Origin: an uncultured Lachnospiraceae bacterium
GTDB lineage: Bacteria > Bacillota > Clostridia > Lachnospirales > Lachnospiraceae
Direction of reading: 5' to 3'
Assembly (NCBI GenBank): GCA_947367855.1
Contig: CANBFE010000015.1
Span: 1-64,000 of the forward strand
DNA: 64,000 bases
A program made the translations under genes and the position numbers. Under the pieces are notes generated by a model. The model had not been told where the DNA came from. It made no database searches and saw nothing but the letters and a program-made list of their open reading frames with translations. Positions 26,560 to 33,003 of this stretch are shown in pieces; positions within the stretch are counted from its first letter, which is position 1, and each line of letters begins with the position of its first letter.

Positions 26560-26648
26560 ACGTTACATATGCGGACTTGTTCCAATTCTGTATCTTTGTC
26601 GTTACCCTGATAAGTTTGTGCTATGCAATCTTTCGGGACAAAAAATAG
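26556..26648 (+). CDS. Hol-Tox-like hydrophobic mini-toxin, copy 1
   Basis: 30 residues, MNVTYADLF followed by a single membrane helix (QFCIFVVTLISLCYAI) and a basic tail FRDKK, the plan of putative holin-like toxins of type I toxin-antitoxin systems. The only ribosome site (GGAGGG, 26529-26533) is 22 bases upstream, paired with CCCTCC at 26510-26515 in one hairpin, and a second hairpin (CGCCCAT/ATGGGCG) covers the leader start. Direct initiation therefore looks blocked and coupling through the MGGR leader likely. Probably permeabilises the membrane; toxicity is inferred from family resemblance. Confidence 0.68.
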   Translation: MNVTYADLFQFCIFVVTLISLCYAIFRDKK

Positions 26649-26737
26649 CCGCCACTACCGCAAATAGTGACGGCTGACCGCTTACAGCGGTGAGAGCTAC
26701 AATTATTTGAGGGTAGAGCCGCTTCTATGGCTTTCCC
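26639..26737 (-). ncRNA. Predicted antisense antitoxin RNA, copy 1
   Basis: About 100 bases, starting just below a 17-spacer promoter at 26744-26772. It ends at a strong hairpin (26647-26675) followed by TTTTTTG on the minus strand, over the last toxin codons. It is fully complementary to the toxin transcript's 3' part, and its first 25 bases resemble the toxin transcript's own 5' end. Confidence 0.62.
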
Positions 26738-26743
26738 TTTTTT

Positions 26744-26772
26744 ATGGTAACATATCATCACAGGGTTTGCAA
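26744..26772 (-). promoter_or_regulatory. Antitoxin RNA promoter, copy 1
   Basis: Minus-strand TTGCAA and TACCAT with 17 bases between. The -35 box plus the following ACCC are identical to those of the toxin promoter, so the two promoters look like mirror copies. Confidence 0.6.
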
Positions 26773-26795
26773 GAAATTTTTTGGAGGTGGATGAT

Positions 26796-27044
26796 ATGGA
26801 TATCAGGGCAGGCATTATACAGTAGGTAATGGATGCCATACGAGGGCGGGTAGATGAAGAGGCTGCAGATCTGGTACAGGATGTGTTGGTTATGCAGGTG
26901 CAGTCCACAAACCTTTTGGTCAGAAGGATGAACATACAGGATACGGCAGCGGTTCTTGGGCATACTGATTTGAGAACCACCCAGATTTACTGTTACATCA
27001 GCCAGACAAATGTAAAATCGGCTTATCGTAAGTATGCAGCATAG
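26796..27044 (+). pseudogene. Tyrosine recombinase remnant, copy 1
   Basis: Starts MDIRAGIIQ after GGAGGTGG, is cut by TAG at codon 10, and reads on through VDEEAADLVQDVLV to a C-terminal LGHTDLRTTQIYCYIS and RKYAA, the box II H-x-x-R and tyrosine region of phage-type integrases. The central domain and first active-site arginine are missing, so it is inactive. Confidence 0.72.
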
Positions 27045-27070
27045 AACTTGATTTATTTTAACCTGATTTG

Positions 27071-27095
27071 ACTCCGGGGAATCTCCGGAGTTTTT
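27071..27095 (+). terminator. Terminator after recombinase remnant 1
   Basis: ACTCCGG/CCGGAGT arms with a seven-base loop and TTTTT. Confidence 0.75.
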
Positions 27096-27147
27096 GGTAT
27101 ACGCAGATTTTTATCTGGCTGCACTGGTGCAGCCAGTAAAAAACACA

Positions 27148-27176
27148 TTGCAAACCAGATGAGGATATGATATTAT
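27148..27176 (+). promoter_or_regulatory. Toxin promoter, copy 2
   Basis: TTGCAA, 17-base spacer, TATTAT, as in copy 1. Confidence 0.65.
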
Positions 27177-27269
27177 TTTTCTCACGGGAAACCATAGAGC
27201 CAAGGCGGCTTTACCCTCCTTTTCGGAGGGGCAACCCTCCAGACGAAAGAAAGGAGGGCACGCCCATAC

Positions 27270-27284
27270 ATGGGCGGCCGATGA
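27270..27284 (+). CDS. Leader peptide MGGR, copy 2
   Basis: Same ATG-GGC-GGC-CGA-TGA frame with the stop overlapping the toxin start. Confidence 0.5.
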   Translation: MGGR

Positions 27285-27373
27285 ACGTTACATATGCGGA
27301 CTTGTTCCAATTCTGTATCTTTGTCGTTGCCCTGATAAGTTTGTGCTATGCAATCTTTCGGGACAAAAAATAG
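27281..27373 (+). CDS. Hol-Tox-like mini-toxin, copy 2
   Basis: 30 residues, identical to copy 1 except Thr17 to Ala. The 5' region carries a 21-base insertion that adds a second CCCTCC, giving an extra hairpin (CCCTCC-TTTT-GGAGGG at 27214-27230) upstream of the one that hides the ribosome site. The transcript may therefore be even more tightly folded than in copy 1. Confidence 0.68.
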   Translation: MNVTYADLFQFCIFVVALISLCYAIFRDKK

Positions 27374-27463
27374 CCGCCACTACTGCGAATAGTGACGGCT
27401 GACCGCTTAGAGCGGTGAGCGCTACAATTATTTGAGGGTAGAGCCGCTTCTATGGCTTTCCCC
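27364..27463 (-). ncRNA. Predicted antisense antitoxin RNA, copy 2
   Basis: Same arrangement as copy 1: start below the promoter at 27470-27498, end at hairpin 27372-27400 with a minus-strand TTTTTTG. Confidence 0.6.
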
Positions 27464-27469
27464 TTTTTT

Positions 27470-27498
27470 ATGGTAACATATCATCACAGGGTTTGCAA
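27470..27498 (-). promoter_or_regulatory. Antitoxin RNA promoter, copy 2
   Basis: TTGCAA, 17-base spacer, TACCAT on the minus strand. Confidence 0.6.
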
Positions 27499-27521
27499 GA
27501 AAAATTTTCGAGGTGGATGGT

Positions 27522-27688
27522 ATGGATATCAGGGCAGGCATTATACAGCAGGTAATGGATGCCATACAGGAGCGGTAGATGAAGAGGCGGCAGCGGTTCT
27601 TGGGCATACTGATTTGAGAACCACCCAGATTTACTGTTACATCAGCCTGGCCAATGTAAAATCGGCTTATCGTAAGTATGCAGCATAG
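27522..27688 (+). pseudogene. Tyrosine recombinase remnant, copy 2
   Basis: MDIRAGIIQQVMDAIQER then a stop; the later part (VDEEAAAVLGHTDLRTTQIY) continues in another frame to RKYAA. It keeps Gln where copy 1 has TAG but has lost a further internal segment, so the two copies decayed differently. Confidence 0.7.
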
Positions 27689-27714
27689 AACCTGATTTAT
27701 TTTAACCTGATTTG

Positions 27715-27736
27715 ACTCTCGGGAATCTCCGGAGTT
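27715..27736 (+). terminator. Terminator after recombinase remnant 2
   Basis: Weaker version of the copy 1 hairpin, with mismatches, followed by TTTTT. Confidence 0.5.
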
Positions 27737-27791
27737 TTTGGTATGCGCAGATTTTTATCTGGCTGCACTGGTGCAGCCAGTAAAAAACACA

Positions 27792-27820
27792 TTGCAAACC
27801 CGATGAGGATATGATATTAT
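27792..27820 (+). promoter_or_regulatory. Toxin promoter, copy 3
   Basis: TTGCAA, 17-base spacer, TATTAT. Confidence 0.65.
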
Positions 27821-27892
27821 TTTTCTCACGGGAAACCATAGAGCCAAGGCGGCTTTACCCTCCAGACGAAAGAAGGGAGGGCACGCCCATAC

Positions 27893-27907
27893 ATGGGCGG
27901 CCAATGA
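27893..27907 (+). CDS. Leader peptide MGGQ, copy 3
   Basis: ATG-GGC-GGC-CAA-TGA. The fourth codon differs from copies 1 and 2, yet the ATGA overlap with the toxin is kept. Confidence 0.5.
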   Translation: MGGQ

Positions 27908-27993
27908 TTACATATTCTGATCTGATTCAGACAGGTATCTTCATTGTTGCCCTGATTGGATTGTGCTACACAGTCTTTCGGGGCAGAAAATAG
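27904..27993 (+). CDS. Hol-Tox-like mini-toxin, copy 3 (diverged)
   Basis: 29 residues, MITYSDLIQ, a membrane helix (TGIFIVALIGLCYTVF) and a basic tail RGRK. It differs from copies 1 and 2 at about a third of positions, while hydrophobic pattern, length and charge are maintained. Divergence with preserved pattern suggests selection, or an independent copy brought in later. CCCTCC/GGGAGG again hides the ribosome site. Confidence 0.68.
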   Translation: MITYSDLIQTGIFIVALIGLCYTVFRGRK

Positions 27994-28077
27994 CCGCCAC
28001 TACTGCAATAGCGACGGCTGCATAAAAAACAGCTAATTCATATGTTCGAGGGTAGAGCCGCTTCTATGGCTTTCCCC
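27986..28077 (-). ncRNA. Predicted antisense antitoxin RNA, copy 3
   Basis: Promoter at 28084-28112 as in the other copies. Its terminator hairpin (27992-28018) has more mismatches and only four T residues, and the middle of the RNA differs, so cross-regulation of the other toxins may be limited. Confidence 0.52.
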
Positions 28078-28083
28078 TTTTTT

Positions 28084-28112
28084 ATGGTAACATATCATCA
28101 CAGGGTTTGCAA
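28084..28112 (-). promoter_or_regulatory. Antitoxin RNA promoter, copy 3
   Basis: TTGCAA, 17-base spacer, TACCAT on the minus strand. Confidence 0.58.
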
Positions 28113-28171
28113 GAAAAATTTTCAAGATGGGTGTTATAGGTTAAATGAAAAAGTAAATTCCTCTCTACCTC

Positions 28172-29374
28172 CTACCTGCCTCTGACCTGATAACGGACAA
28201 ACAGCGCTCTCCCCGTCAGCGTAAACAGCAGGCCCAGAAGCAGGTACAGCACCGGAACCACCTGCCAGGACAGGAAAAAGGCGCCGAACAGGGGAACCGT
28301 CCTGGGATTGAAGAGATTCCACTGGGCAATAAACTCACTGGGCATGTAGCTCCAGATCTGGGACAGCACGCGCAGATGCTCCGGAATATCCACCCACATG
28401 GACAGGAGCACCATCCCCGTCACCAGGGAAAGGGCGCCGATGCTGCTTTTCAGCAGTTCGGACAGAACCATCACAAAAGCCCCTGCCACCAGAACGGCAG
28501 CCGTCATACACCCGTAAGAGATCAACACCGCCTCCCCCAGGGTCACGGAAGGGAAATAGCCGCCCGTGAGCCGAAAATCCGCAGTAAATCCCTCCGCGCC
28601 GTAAACAGCAAAGGCGGTAAGGAAGGACACTGCCGTGAAAAACAGGGAAAGAGCAAGGGCAAACGTCAGTCCCGCCAAAAATTTCGCCCAAAAGCAGGGC
28701 TGCCTTCCATATCGGCTGCTCAATATCAGCTGATCGGTTTTTCGTGTATGTTCCTCCACAAACGGGCCGGAAAGACAGATGGCCGTCACCATTATGGCCA
28801 GAAGTCCTATGGTATATACGCAGTCCAGTAATCTCCACCACCCTTCCTTATATCGGTACTCCACAGGCCAGGGCTTTTGTTCCTCCTGTCGGAGCCAGAA
28901 TTCCGTTTCCTCCGGGGTGAGGCGATATCTGTCTGCCGTGCGCATCAGCAAGACCCGGTTTCCGGCGTATAACTCCTGTTCATCCGCCTCCCAGTTCAGG
29001 GACTCGTTCACCGTCATATCCGTCATGACTCTCACAAACCGGAAAATCGCGCTGTATGGGCGGGCATAAGTCCGGTATTCCTCCGTGGCGGAATAAGGAC
29101 CCTCTGTCTGCGGAATTTTGCCGTAGGCCTCCATTGTCTCCTCCAATAAGCTCTGATCAATGAGCCTGCCCTCCAGTTTTTTCTCATACTCTCTGTCTTT
29201 GAGAAAAGCCTGGTACGCGGTTTCCGTTCCGCTGCTCTCATAGAGGAAATCCAACACGGGACCTCCTATGGTGGGCAGTATGATGATCACGGAAATCAGC
29301 AGGGAAATCCATATGATTTTCCGTTTTGCTATTTTTCTGAATTCATATTTGTACAACATTGCCATCTGACTCAT
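28172..29374 (-). CDS. ABC-2 family permease
   Basis: About 400 residues from MSQMAMLYKYEF, preceded by AGAGGGG. One N-terminal membrane helix, a ~150-residue extracytoplasmic domain (EKKLEGRLIDQSLLEE to VEYRYKEGWW), then five C-terminal helices. This is the layout of ABC-2 permeases with a large outer loop. It is the last gene of the sigma factor/membrane protein/ATPase run and presumably works with the ATPase at 29672-30355. Substrate unknown, perhaps an antimicrobial peptide or lipid. Confidence 0.8.
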   Translation of the reverse strand: MSQMAMLYKYEFRKIAKRKIIWISLLISVIIILPTIGGPVLDFLYESSGTETAYQAFLKDREYEKKLEGRLIDQSLLEETMEAYGKIPQTEGPYSATEEYRTYARPYSAIFRFVRVMTDMTVNESLNWEADEQELYAGNRVLLMRTADRYRLTPEETEFWLRQEEQKPWPVEYRYKEGWWRLLDCVYTIGLLAIMVTAICLSGPFVEEHTRKTDQLILSSRYGRQPCFWAKFLAGLTFALALSLFFTAVSFLTAFAVYGAEGFTADFRLTGGYFPSVTLGEAVLISYGCMTAAVLVAGAFVMVLSELLKSSIGALSLVTGMVLLSMWVDIPEHLRVLSQIWSYMPSEFIAQWNLFNPRTVPLFGAFFLSWQVVPVLYLLLGLLFTLTGRALFVRYQVRGR

Positions 29375-29487
29375 TTTTATCCCCTCTGCGCGCTTTATCG
29401 CGCATACCAATCAAGATTTGCACTTTTGGCTTGCCCTAAAGGCAGCCTTGCCAAATTGCCTGCCGCCGCGGGTTAAACTGCCTTCCA

Positions 29488-29573
29488 TGCACAGTTCCTT
29501 CACGAGAGAACATCCCCTTTGGCGGCGACTTGACCTGCGGGTAACCTCTGCACAGTTCCCTCACGGGAGAACA
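29488..29573. repeat. Short direct repeat in the 297-base gap between permease and ATPase genes
   Basis: A 25-base sequence (TGCACAGTTCC-TCACG-GAGAACA pattern) occurs at 29488-29512 and 29549-29573 with two differences. No gene or clear terminator is visible in this gap. Confidence 0.6.
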
Positions 29574-29671
29574 CCGATATTGAAAATTTCCGGAAAATCC
29601 TTATCACTGTGCTTTGCCCCGCCGTCCAAACAACGGCCTTCTTCCCTGTGCCGCTCTATATGACACCTTTG

Positions 29672-30355
29672 TCACATTCGTTCCAGGTAAAATGTCTCCA
29701 GATCTTCCTGCTCTTCCCACACGCCCTGATAGATCAGCTCACCGCCCTTCATCATCAGGATGGTATCCGCGATATGCGCCACATCGGAGACGATATGGGT
29801 GGACAGAAGCACGATATTTTCCTTCCCCCACTGCGCGATCAGCTCCCGGAAACGCACCCTTTCCCTGGGGTCAAGCCCGGCGGTTGGCTCGTCCAGGATC
29901 AGCAGCCCCGGCTCTCCCAGTAAAGCCTGCGCAATTCCCAGGCGCTGCTTCATGCCGCCGGAATAGGTTCGTATCTTCTTCCTGCCCATGTCCTCCAGGC
30001 CCACAACTTCCAACAATTCCGTCGCTTTCCGTCTGGCGCATGCCTTGTTCAGTCCCTTCAGCGCCGCCATGTACAGCAGGAATTCCGTTCCCGTGAAATC
30101 CGGATAATAGCCGAAATCCTGGGGCAGATAGCCCAGTTCCGCCCTGTATTCCTCCCGGGACACATCCATGCCGTCCAGGGTAATGCTCCCGCTTGTGGGT
30201 TTTAAAATCCCGCAAAGCAGCCGCATCAGGGTGGTTTTCCCTGCGCCGTTTTCCCCCAACAGGCCGTAAATTCCCGCCTGCAGTTTCAGGGAAATCCTGT
30301 CCACGGCAATCTTGCTGCCGTATTGTTTTGAAACCCGGTCCACTGTCAGCTCCAT
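29672..30355 (-). CDS. ABC transporter ATP-binding protein
   Basis: 227 residues from MELTVDRVSK, with AGAGGA nine bases upstream; the long open frame to 30910 is out of register with the real upstream gene. Walker A GENGAGKTT, Q-loop YLPQDFG, signature YSGGMKQRL, Walker B LLILDEPTAGLD and STH switch are intact. It overlaps the membrane-protein gene by 10 bases, so the two are coupled. Confidence 0.9.
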   Translation of the reverse strand: MELTVDRVSKQYGSKIAVDRISLKLQAGIYGLLGENGAGKTTLMRLLCGILKPTSGSITLDGMDVSREEYRAELGYLPQDFGYYPDFTGTEFLLYMAALKGLNKACARRKATELLEVVGLEDMGRKKIRTYSGGMKQRLGIAQALLGEPGLLILDEPTAGLDPRERVRFRELIAQWGKENIVLLSTHIVSDVAHIADTILMMKGGELIYQGVWEEQEDLETFYLERM

Positions 30356-31134
30356 GTCAATTCCTCTGTCCTCTCTATATTTTTCTTCCATCCCCAGGCC
30401 GCGGCTGCCCCCAACAGGAGCAAAACCGTTATCCATCCCCGGGAATCCTCCGGAATCCGGAATCCGGCGCCCCCATATCCGGCCAGCAGGGGCAGAATAC
30501 CCACCATAACCGCCAGACCCAGGCAGAGGTAAACCGCCTCTCTGCCCCGTATCTTCCGAATCAGCCAGAGCGCCGCCGCATCCGTCAGCAGATAGGGTCC
30601 CAGAAGGCACAGGCCGATGCGCAGCAGGGTTATGCCCTCCCATCGGCACAGCAGAGAAAGCAGCATCAGCGTCACCAGATGCACCGCCCCCAGTGCCCCT
30701 ATCCGGGCCAGAAGAATGCTTTTCAGGCAAAATCTGGCGGCCATTTCCAGTTCCGCCATGCCCCAGACCTCCGAGCGCATGTATTCCATCACGGCAGAGA
30801 CCGCCAGAAGGGGCATCGCTGCTGACAGCATCCACAGGACTTCCCCGCCCAGAAACCGCCCTCCTGCCAACGCCCCCAGAAATACCCCTGCCGACAGCGC
30901 CCAAACCCACTTCCGGATATAGGCGGCCTGCTGCAGGACAAAGCGGCCCGTGCTGACGCGGCTCCGGGTTTTGGGACGTATGCTCCTTAGAAAAGACGCT
31001 TTCCCCAGAGGCGGGGGCGCCTGGAAAGCCTCCTGCAGAAGTTGTCTGTATTGGACGGTGCTGTCTTTTCCGTTTTTCCGAAAATGCGTATTTTTTCTGC
31101 CGTCAGGCACTTCCTGATGAATCTTCCCTTTCAT
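30346..31134 (-). CDS. Membrane protein of the ECF sigma/ABC operon
   Basis: 262 residues: a basic cytoplasmic N-terminus of ~70 residues, then six hydrophobic segments (for example WVWALSAGVFLGALAGG, MLSAAMPLLAVSAVM, ITVLLLLGAAAAWGW). It overlaps the sigma-factor gene by four bases (ATGA). The position directly after an ECF sigma gene and the cytoplasmic head fit a membrane anti-sigma factor, but it could equally be a permease component. No zinc-binding anti-sigma motif is seen. Confidence 0.65.
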   Translation of the reverse strand: MKGKIHQEVPDGRKNTHFRKNGKDSTVQYRQLLQEAFQAPPPLGKASFLRSIRPKTRSRVSTGRFVLQQAAYIRKWVWALSAGVFLGALAGGRFLGGEVLWMLSAAMPLLAVSAVMEYMRSEVWGMAELEMAARFCLKSILLARIGALGAVHLVTLMLLSLLCRWEGITLLRIGLCLLGPYLLTDAAALWLIRKIRGREAVYLCLGLAVMVGILPLLAGYGGAGFRIPEDSRGWITVLLLLGAAAAWGWKKNIERTEELTWS

Positions 31135-31724
31135 TCCGTTCCCTCCGTCGTTACTGCCCTTTTTATTTCTGCGCCTTCGTAAAATCCTTCTTTCCCCAGT
31201 GCTTCCCGGAAGTGTTTCAGCGCAGATTTCGTCATCCTGTATACGGAAAAACGTGACATTCCCAATATTTTCCCCATTGTCCCAACGGGAACCTGGTTCA
31301 CATACCGCAGCAGGATCACTTCCCGCTCTTCCTCCTCCAGGGCATCCAGGGCCTTCCGAACTGCCATGGCCATGACCACCCGCTCCTCCAGACCGGATTC
31401 CACATTTTCCATAAGGACCACATTCCCCGGACCGGTTCCGCCTGTTTCTTCCGCCCCGCAGCCCCGGGTACCCCAGGCTTCCCCAGACGGTTCCCCCAGA
31501 ACCTGCAGCGGCAGGTGCTTTTTCTTCCGGTATTCGTCTATACAGAGGTTCCGGGCAATGGTGTACAGATACGGCAGGGCATCCCTTTCCCCATATCCCT
31601 TTTCCAGAAACCGCAGAAAGGTCTCCTGGGTAATGTCTTCCGCAGTCTCCCGGCTGCCCAGTTTAAAATAGCAGTAGCGGTAAATTTTATCGTACTGCGC
31701 TTCCAAATCCAAATTTCCATCCAC
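31131..31724 (-). CDS. ECF-type RNA polymerase sigma factor
   Basis: 197 residues. Region 2 is YDKIYRYCYFKLGSRETAEDITQETFLRFLEKG with YTIARNLCIDEYRKKK; region 4 is LDALEEEEREVILLRYVNQVPVGTMGKILGMSRFSVYRMTKSALKHF. The linker between them is longer and Gly-rich. GAGGAGG lies upstream. It heads the operon with the membrane protein and ABC transporter and probably directs their expression under cell-envelope stress. Confidence 0.85.
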   Translation of the reverse strand: MDGNLDLEAQYDKIYRYCYFKLGSRETAEDITQETFLRFLEKGYGERDALPYLYTIARNLCIDEYRKKKHLPLQVLGEPSGEAWGTRGCGAEETGGTGPGNVVLMENVESGLEERVVMAMAVRKALDALEEEEREVILLRYVNQVPVGTMGKILGMSRFSVYRMTKSALKHFREALGKEGFYEGAEIKRAVTTEGTE

Positions 31725-31796
31725 TCCCGGAACCTCCTCTCATACTGTATAACGGATGTGCTGTGGGAAATGTGCGCGTCCGCTGAAATTTTTTCT

Positions 31797-31862
31797 TATG
31801 ATGTTTTTATTATGTTTTCATATTATGTTTTTTCATATTATGTTTTTTCTTATGATGTTTTC
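31797..31862. repeat. AT-rich degenerate tandem repeat
   Basis: Four imperfect copies of a roughly 15-base TTATGTTTTTTCATA-like unit, upstream of the sigma gene start. No gene. Confidence 0.7.
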
Positions 31863-31915
31863 TCTTTTTGATTTTTGCCTGTTTTGTTTATACTGATTTT
31901 TATTTTTTCCATAAT

Positions 31916-32017
31916 TATACTGCACGCCGGTTGCATTTGCAGTACAACCCGACTGCAGACCGTCAGCCAGGTACTTTCCCTAAGGCATCAATGTAAATTC
32001 TGGCAGTCTGCAGTATA
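31916..32017. mobile_element. 102-bp structured repeat, copy 1 (MITE/REP-like)
   Basis: Bounded by TATACTGCA and its inverse TGCAGTATA. Inside, an ACTGCAGACCGTCAG arm pairs imperfectly with CTGGCAGTCTGCAGT, and GGTTG pairs with CAACC. A copy of identical length at 63248-63349 differs at only about nine positions. No coding capacity, so any movement would need a trans-acting enzyme. Confidence 0.75.
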
Positions 32018-32249
32018 GTTCTATCCGCATCTGCCCCTATCCCATGGGCCTGGTCCCAAAAGGCGGGGCACATCGGAAAAAGTGCCGACTTCCCCGGAAT
32101 TCATCATACCTTTTTGAGCAGCAGATGTAAATCTGTTCCTTTGAACCCGGGAGGGCTCTGCGCGAAATCACTGTTCCTGCGATTTTTATGCACCTGTTCG
32201 TGTAAACGGAGGAAGCCCAAAAGGCCCAGGAAAACACCTTGTGGAGGCC

Positions 32250-32540
32250 TCTGTAAACAGCAGCTCCATTGACGCAATTGTCCCGCAAAATTGCGTAGAA
32301 ATATGTCCGCGGACACATTGCAATAATTGACTTCCCGGGAGAGGCAATCTGAACTGTTACACGCAATTTGTAACAGTTCAGACAGGGCGCTGAACTGTTA
32401 CGAGAATGCACACAAAACGCGAAAAGAATGCGTTTTGGCGCCCGCAAATCTCGCAAAATTGCACAGAGCGCAATTTTGACTTCGCGGGAGAGGCTGTCTG
32501 AACTGTTACACGCAATTGACACAATTGACGCAATTTGTTC
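32250..32540. repeat. Hairpin-dense non-coding region
   Basis: A 14-base-arm palindrome (TCTGAACTGTTACA/TGTAACAGTTCAGA) at 32349-32382, AAAACGC/GCGTTTT at 32415-32437, CAAAATTGC/GCAATTTTG at 32455-32480, and a direct repeat GACTTC-CGGGAGAGGC-TCTGAACTGTTAC at about 32330-32360 and 32481-32511. The open frame crossing it on the minus strand looks accidental. From 31725 to 32549 I see no gene. Confidence 0.65.
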
Positions 32541-32549
32541 CGGAAATGG

Positions 32550-32578
32550 TTGACACCATGTAGTTTTAATGGTAGAAT
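32550..32578 (+). promoter_or_regulatory. Promoter of the blaI operon
   Basis: TTGACA and TAGAAT with exactly 17 bases between, 39 bases before blaI. Confidence 0.8.
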
Positions 32579-32592
32579 AAATAAAACTACAT
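32558..32592 (+). promoter_or_regulatory. BlaI-type operator
   Basis: Perfect 11-base inverted arms ATGTAGTTTTA and TAAAACTACAT flank the -10 region. BlaI/MecI repressors bind TACA/TGTA-containing dyads, which matches. The half-site TAAAACTACA recurs at 33955-33964. Confidence 0.75.
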
Positions 32593-32616
32593 ACAATCAA
32601 TCAATGGAGGTACATC

Positions 32617-33003
32617 ATGGAACAGCAGATTTCCATTTCGGAATCGGAGTGGCAGGTGATGAAAATTGTCTGGAATGATTCTCCCCGGACGCTTCCCGAA
32701 ATATTGGATAAACTAAAGGAAACGGCTTGGAGCAAAACCACCATTCAGACTTATCTGGCCCGTCTGGTCAGGAAAGGCGCCCTGTGTACGAAGCGTCAGG
32801 GCAAAGGATATTTATACTATCCGGCCGTGTCGGAAAGCGAGTGCCAGCTTGCGGAAAGCCGCAATTTTTTGAGCCGTGTGTATGACGGTTCTCTTTCCAA
32901 AATGGTGATGGGATTTGTAAAAAACGGGAATCTTTCCAATGAGGAATTAAACGAATTGAAAAGCTTCCTTGCGGAGGAGAAACCAGATGCAGATATTAGG
33001 TAA
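32617..33003 (+). CDS. blaI: BlaI/MecI family transcriptional repressor
   Basis: 128 residues with the winged-helix pattern ISESEWQVMKIVW, LPEILDKLKETAWSKTTIQTYLARLVRKGAL, KGYLYYPAVS typical of BlaI. Repressors of this family are cleaved when a membrane M56 peptidase senses a signal; such a peptidase is encoded next with a 17-base overlap. GGAGG lies upstream. A palindrome over its own promoter fits autoregulation. Confidence 0.92.
   Translation: MEQQISISESEWQVMKIVWNDSPRTLPEILDKLKETAWSKTTIQTYLARLVRKGALCTKRQGKGYLYYPAVSESECQLAESRNFLSRVYDGSLSKMVMGFVKNGNLSNEELNELKSFLAEEKPDADIR

Larger units (their letters stand above)
26421..28130. repeat. Three tandem copies of a toxin/antisense-RNA cassette
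   Basis: Units begin at the promoters at 26444, 27148 and 27792. Each holds a sense promoter, leader ORF, mini-toxin, hairpin and antisense promoter. The first two also hold a recombinase remnant and a terminator. Perfect 22-base palindromes at 27115-27136 and 27759-27780 mark the left borders of units two and three. Of the 235 bases between 26186 and 26420 nothing can be assigned. Confidence 0.9.

Noticed and set aside
26331..26648. 105-codon version of the mini-toxin
   Set aside because: The long frame starts before the promoter and runs through the leader hairpins. The promoter, ribosome site and leader overlap favour the 30-residue form.
32037..32600. 187-codon minus-strand frame upstream of blaI
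   Set aside because: It crosses hairpins and the blaI promoter, lacks a ribosome site and has a random composition.
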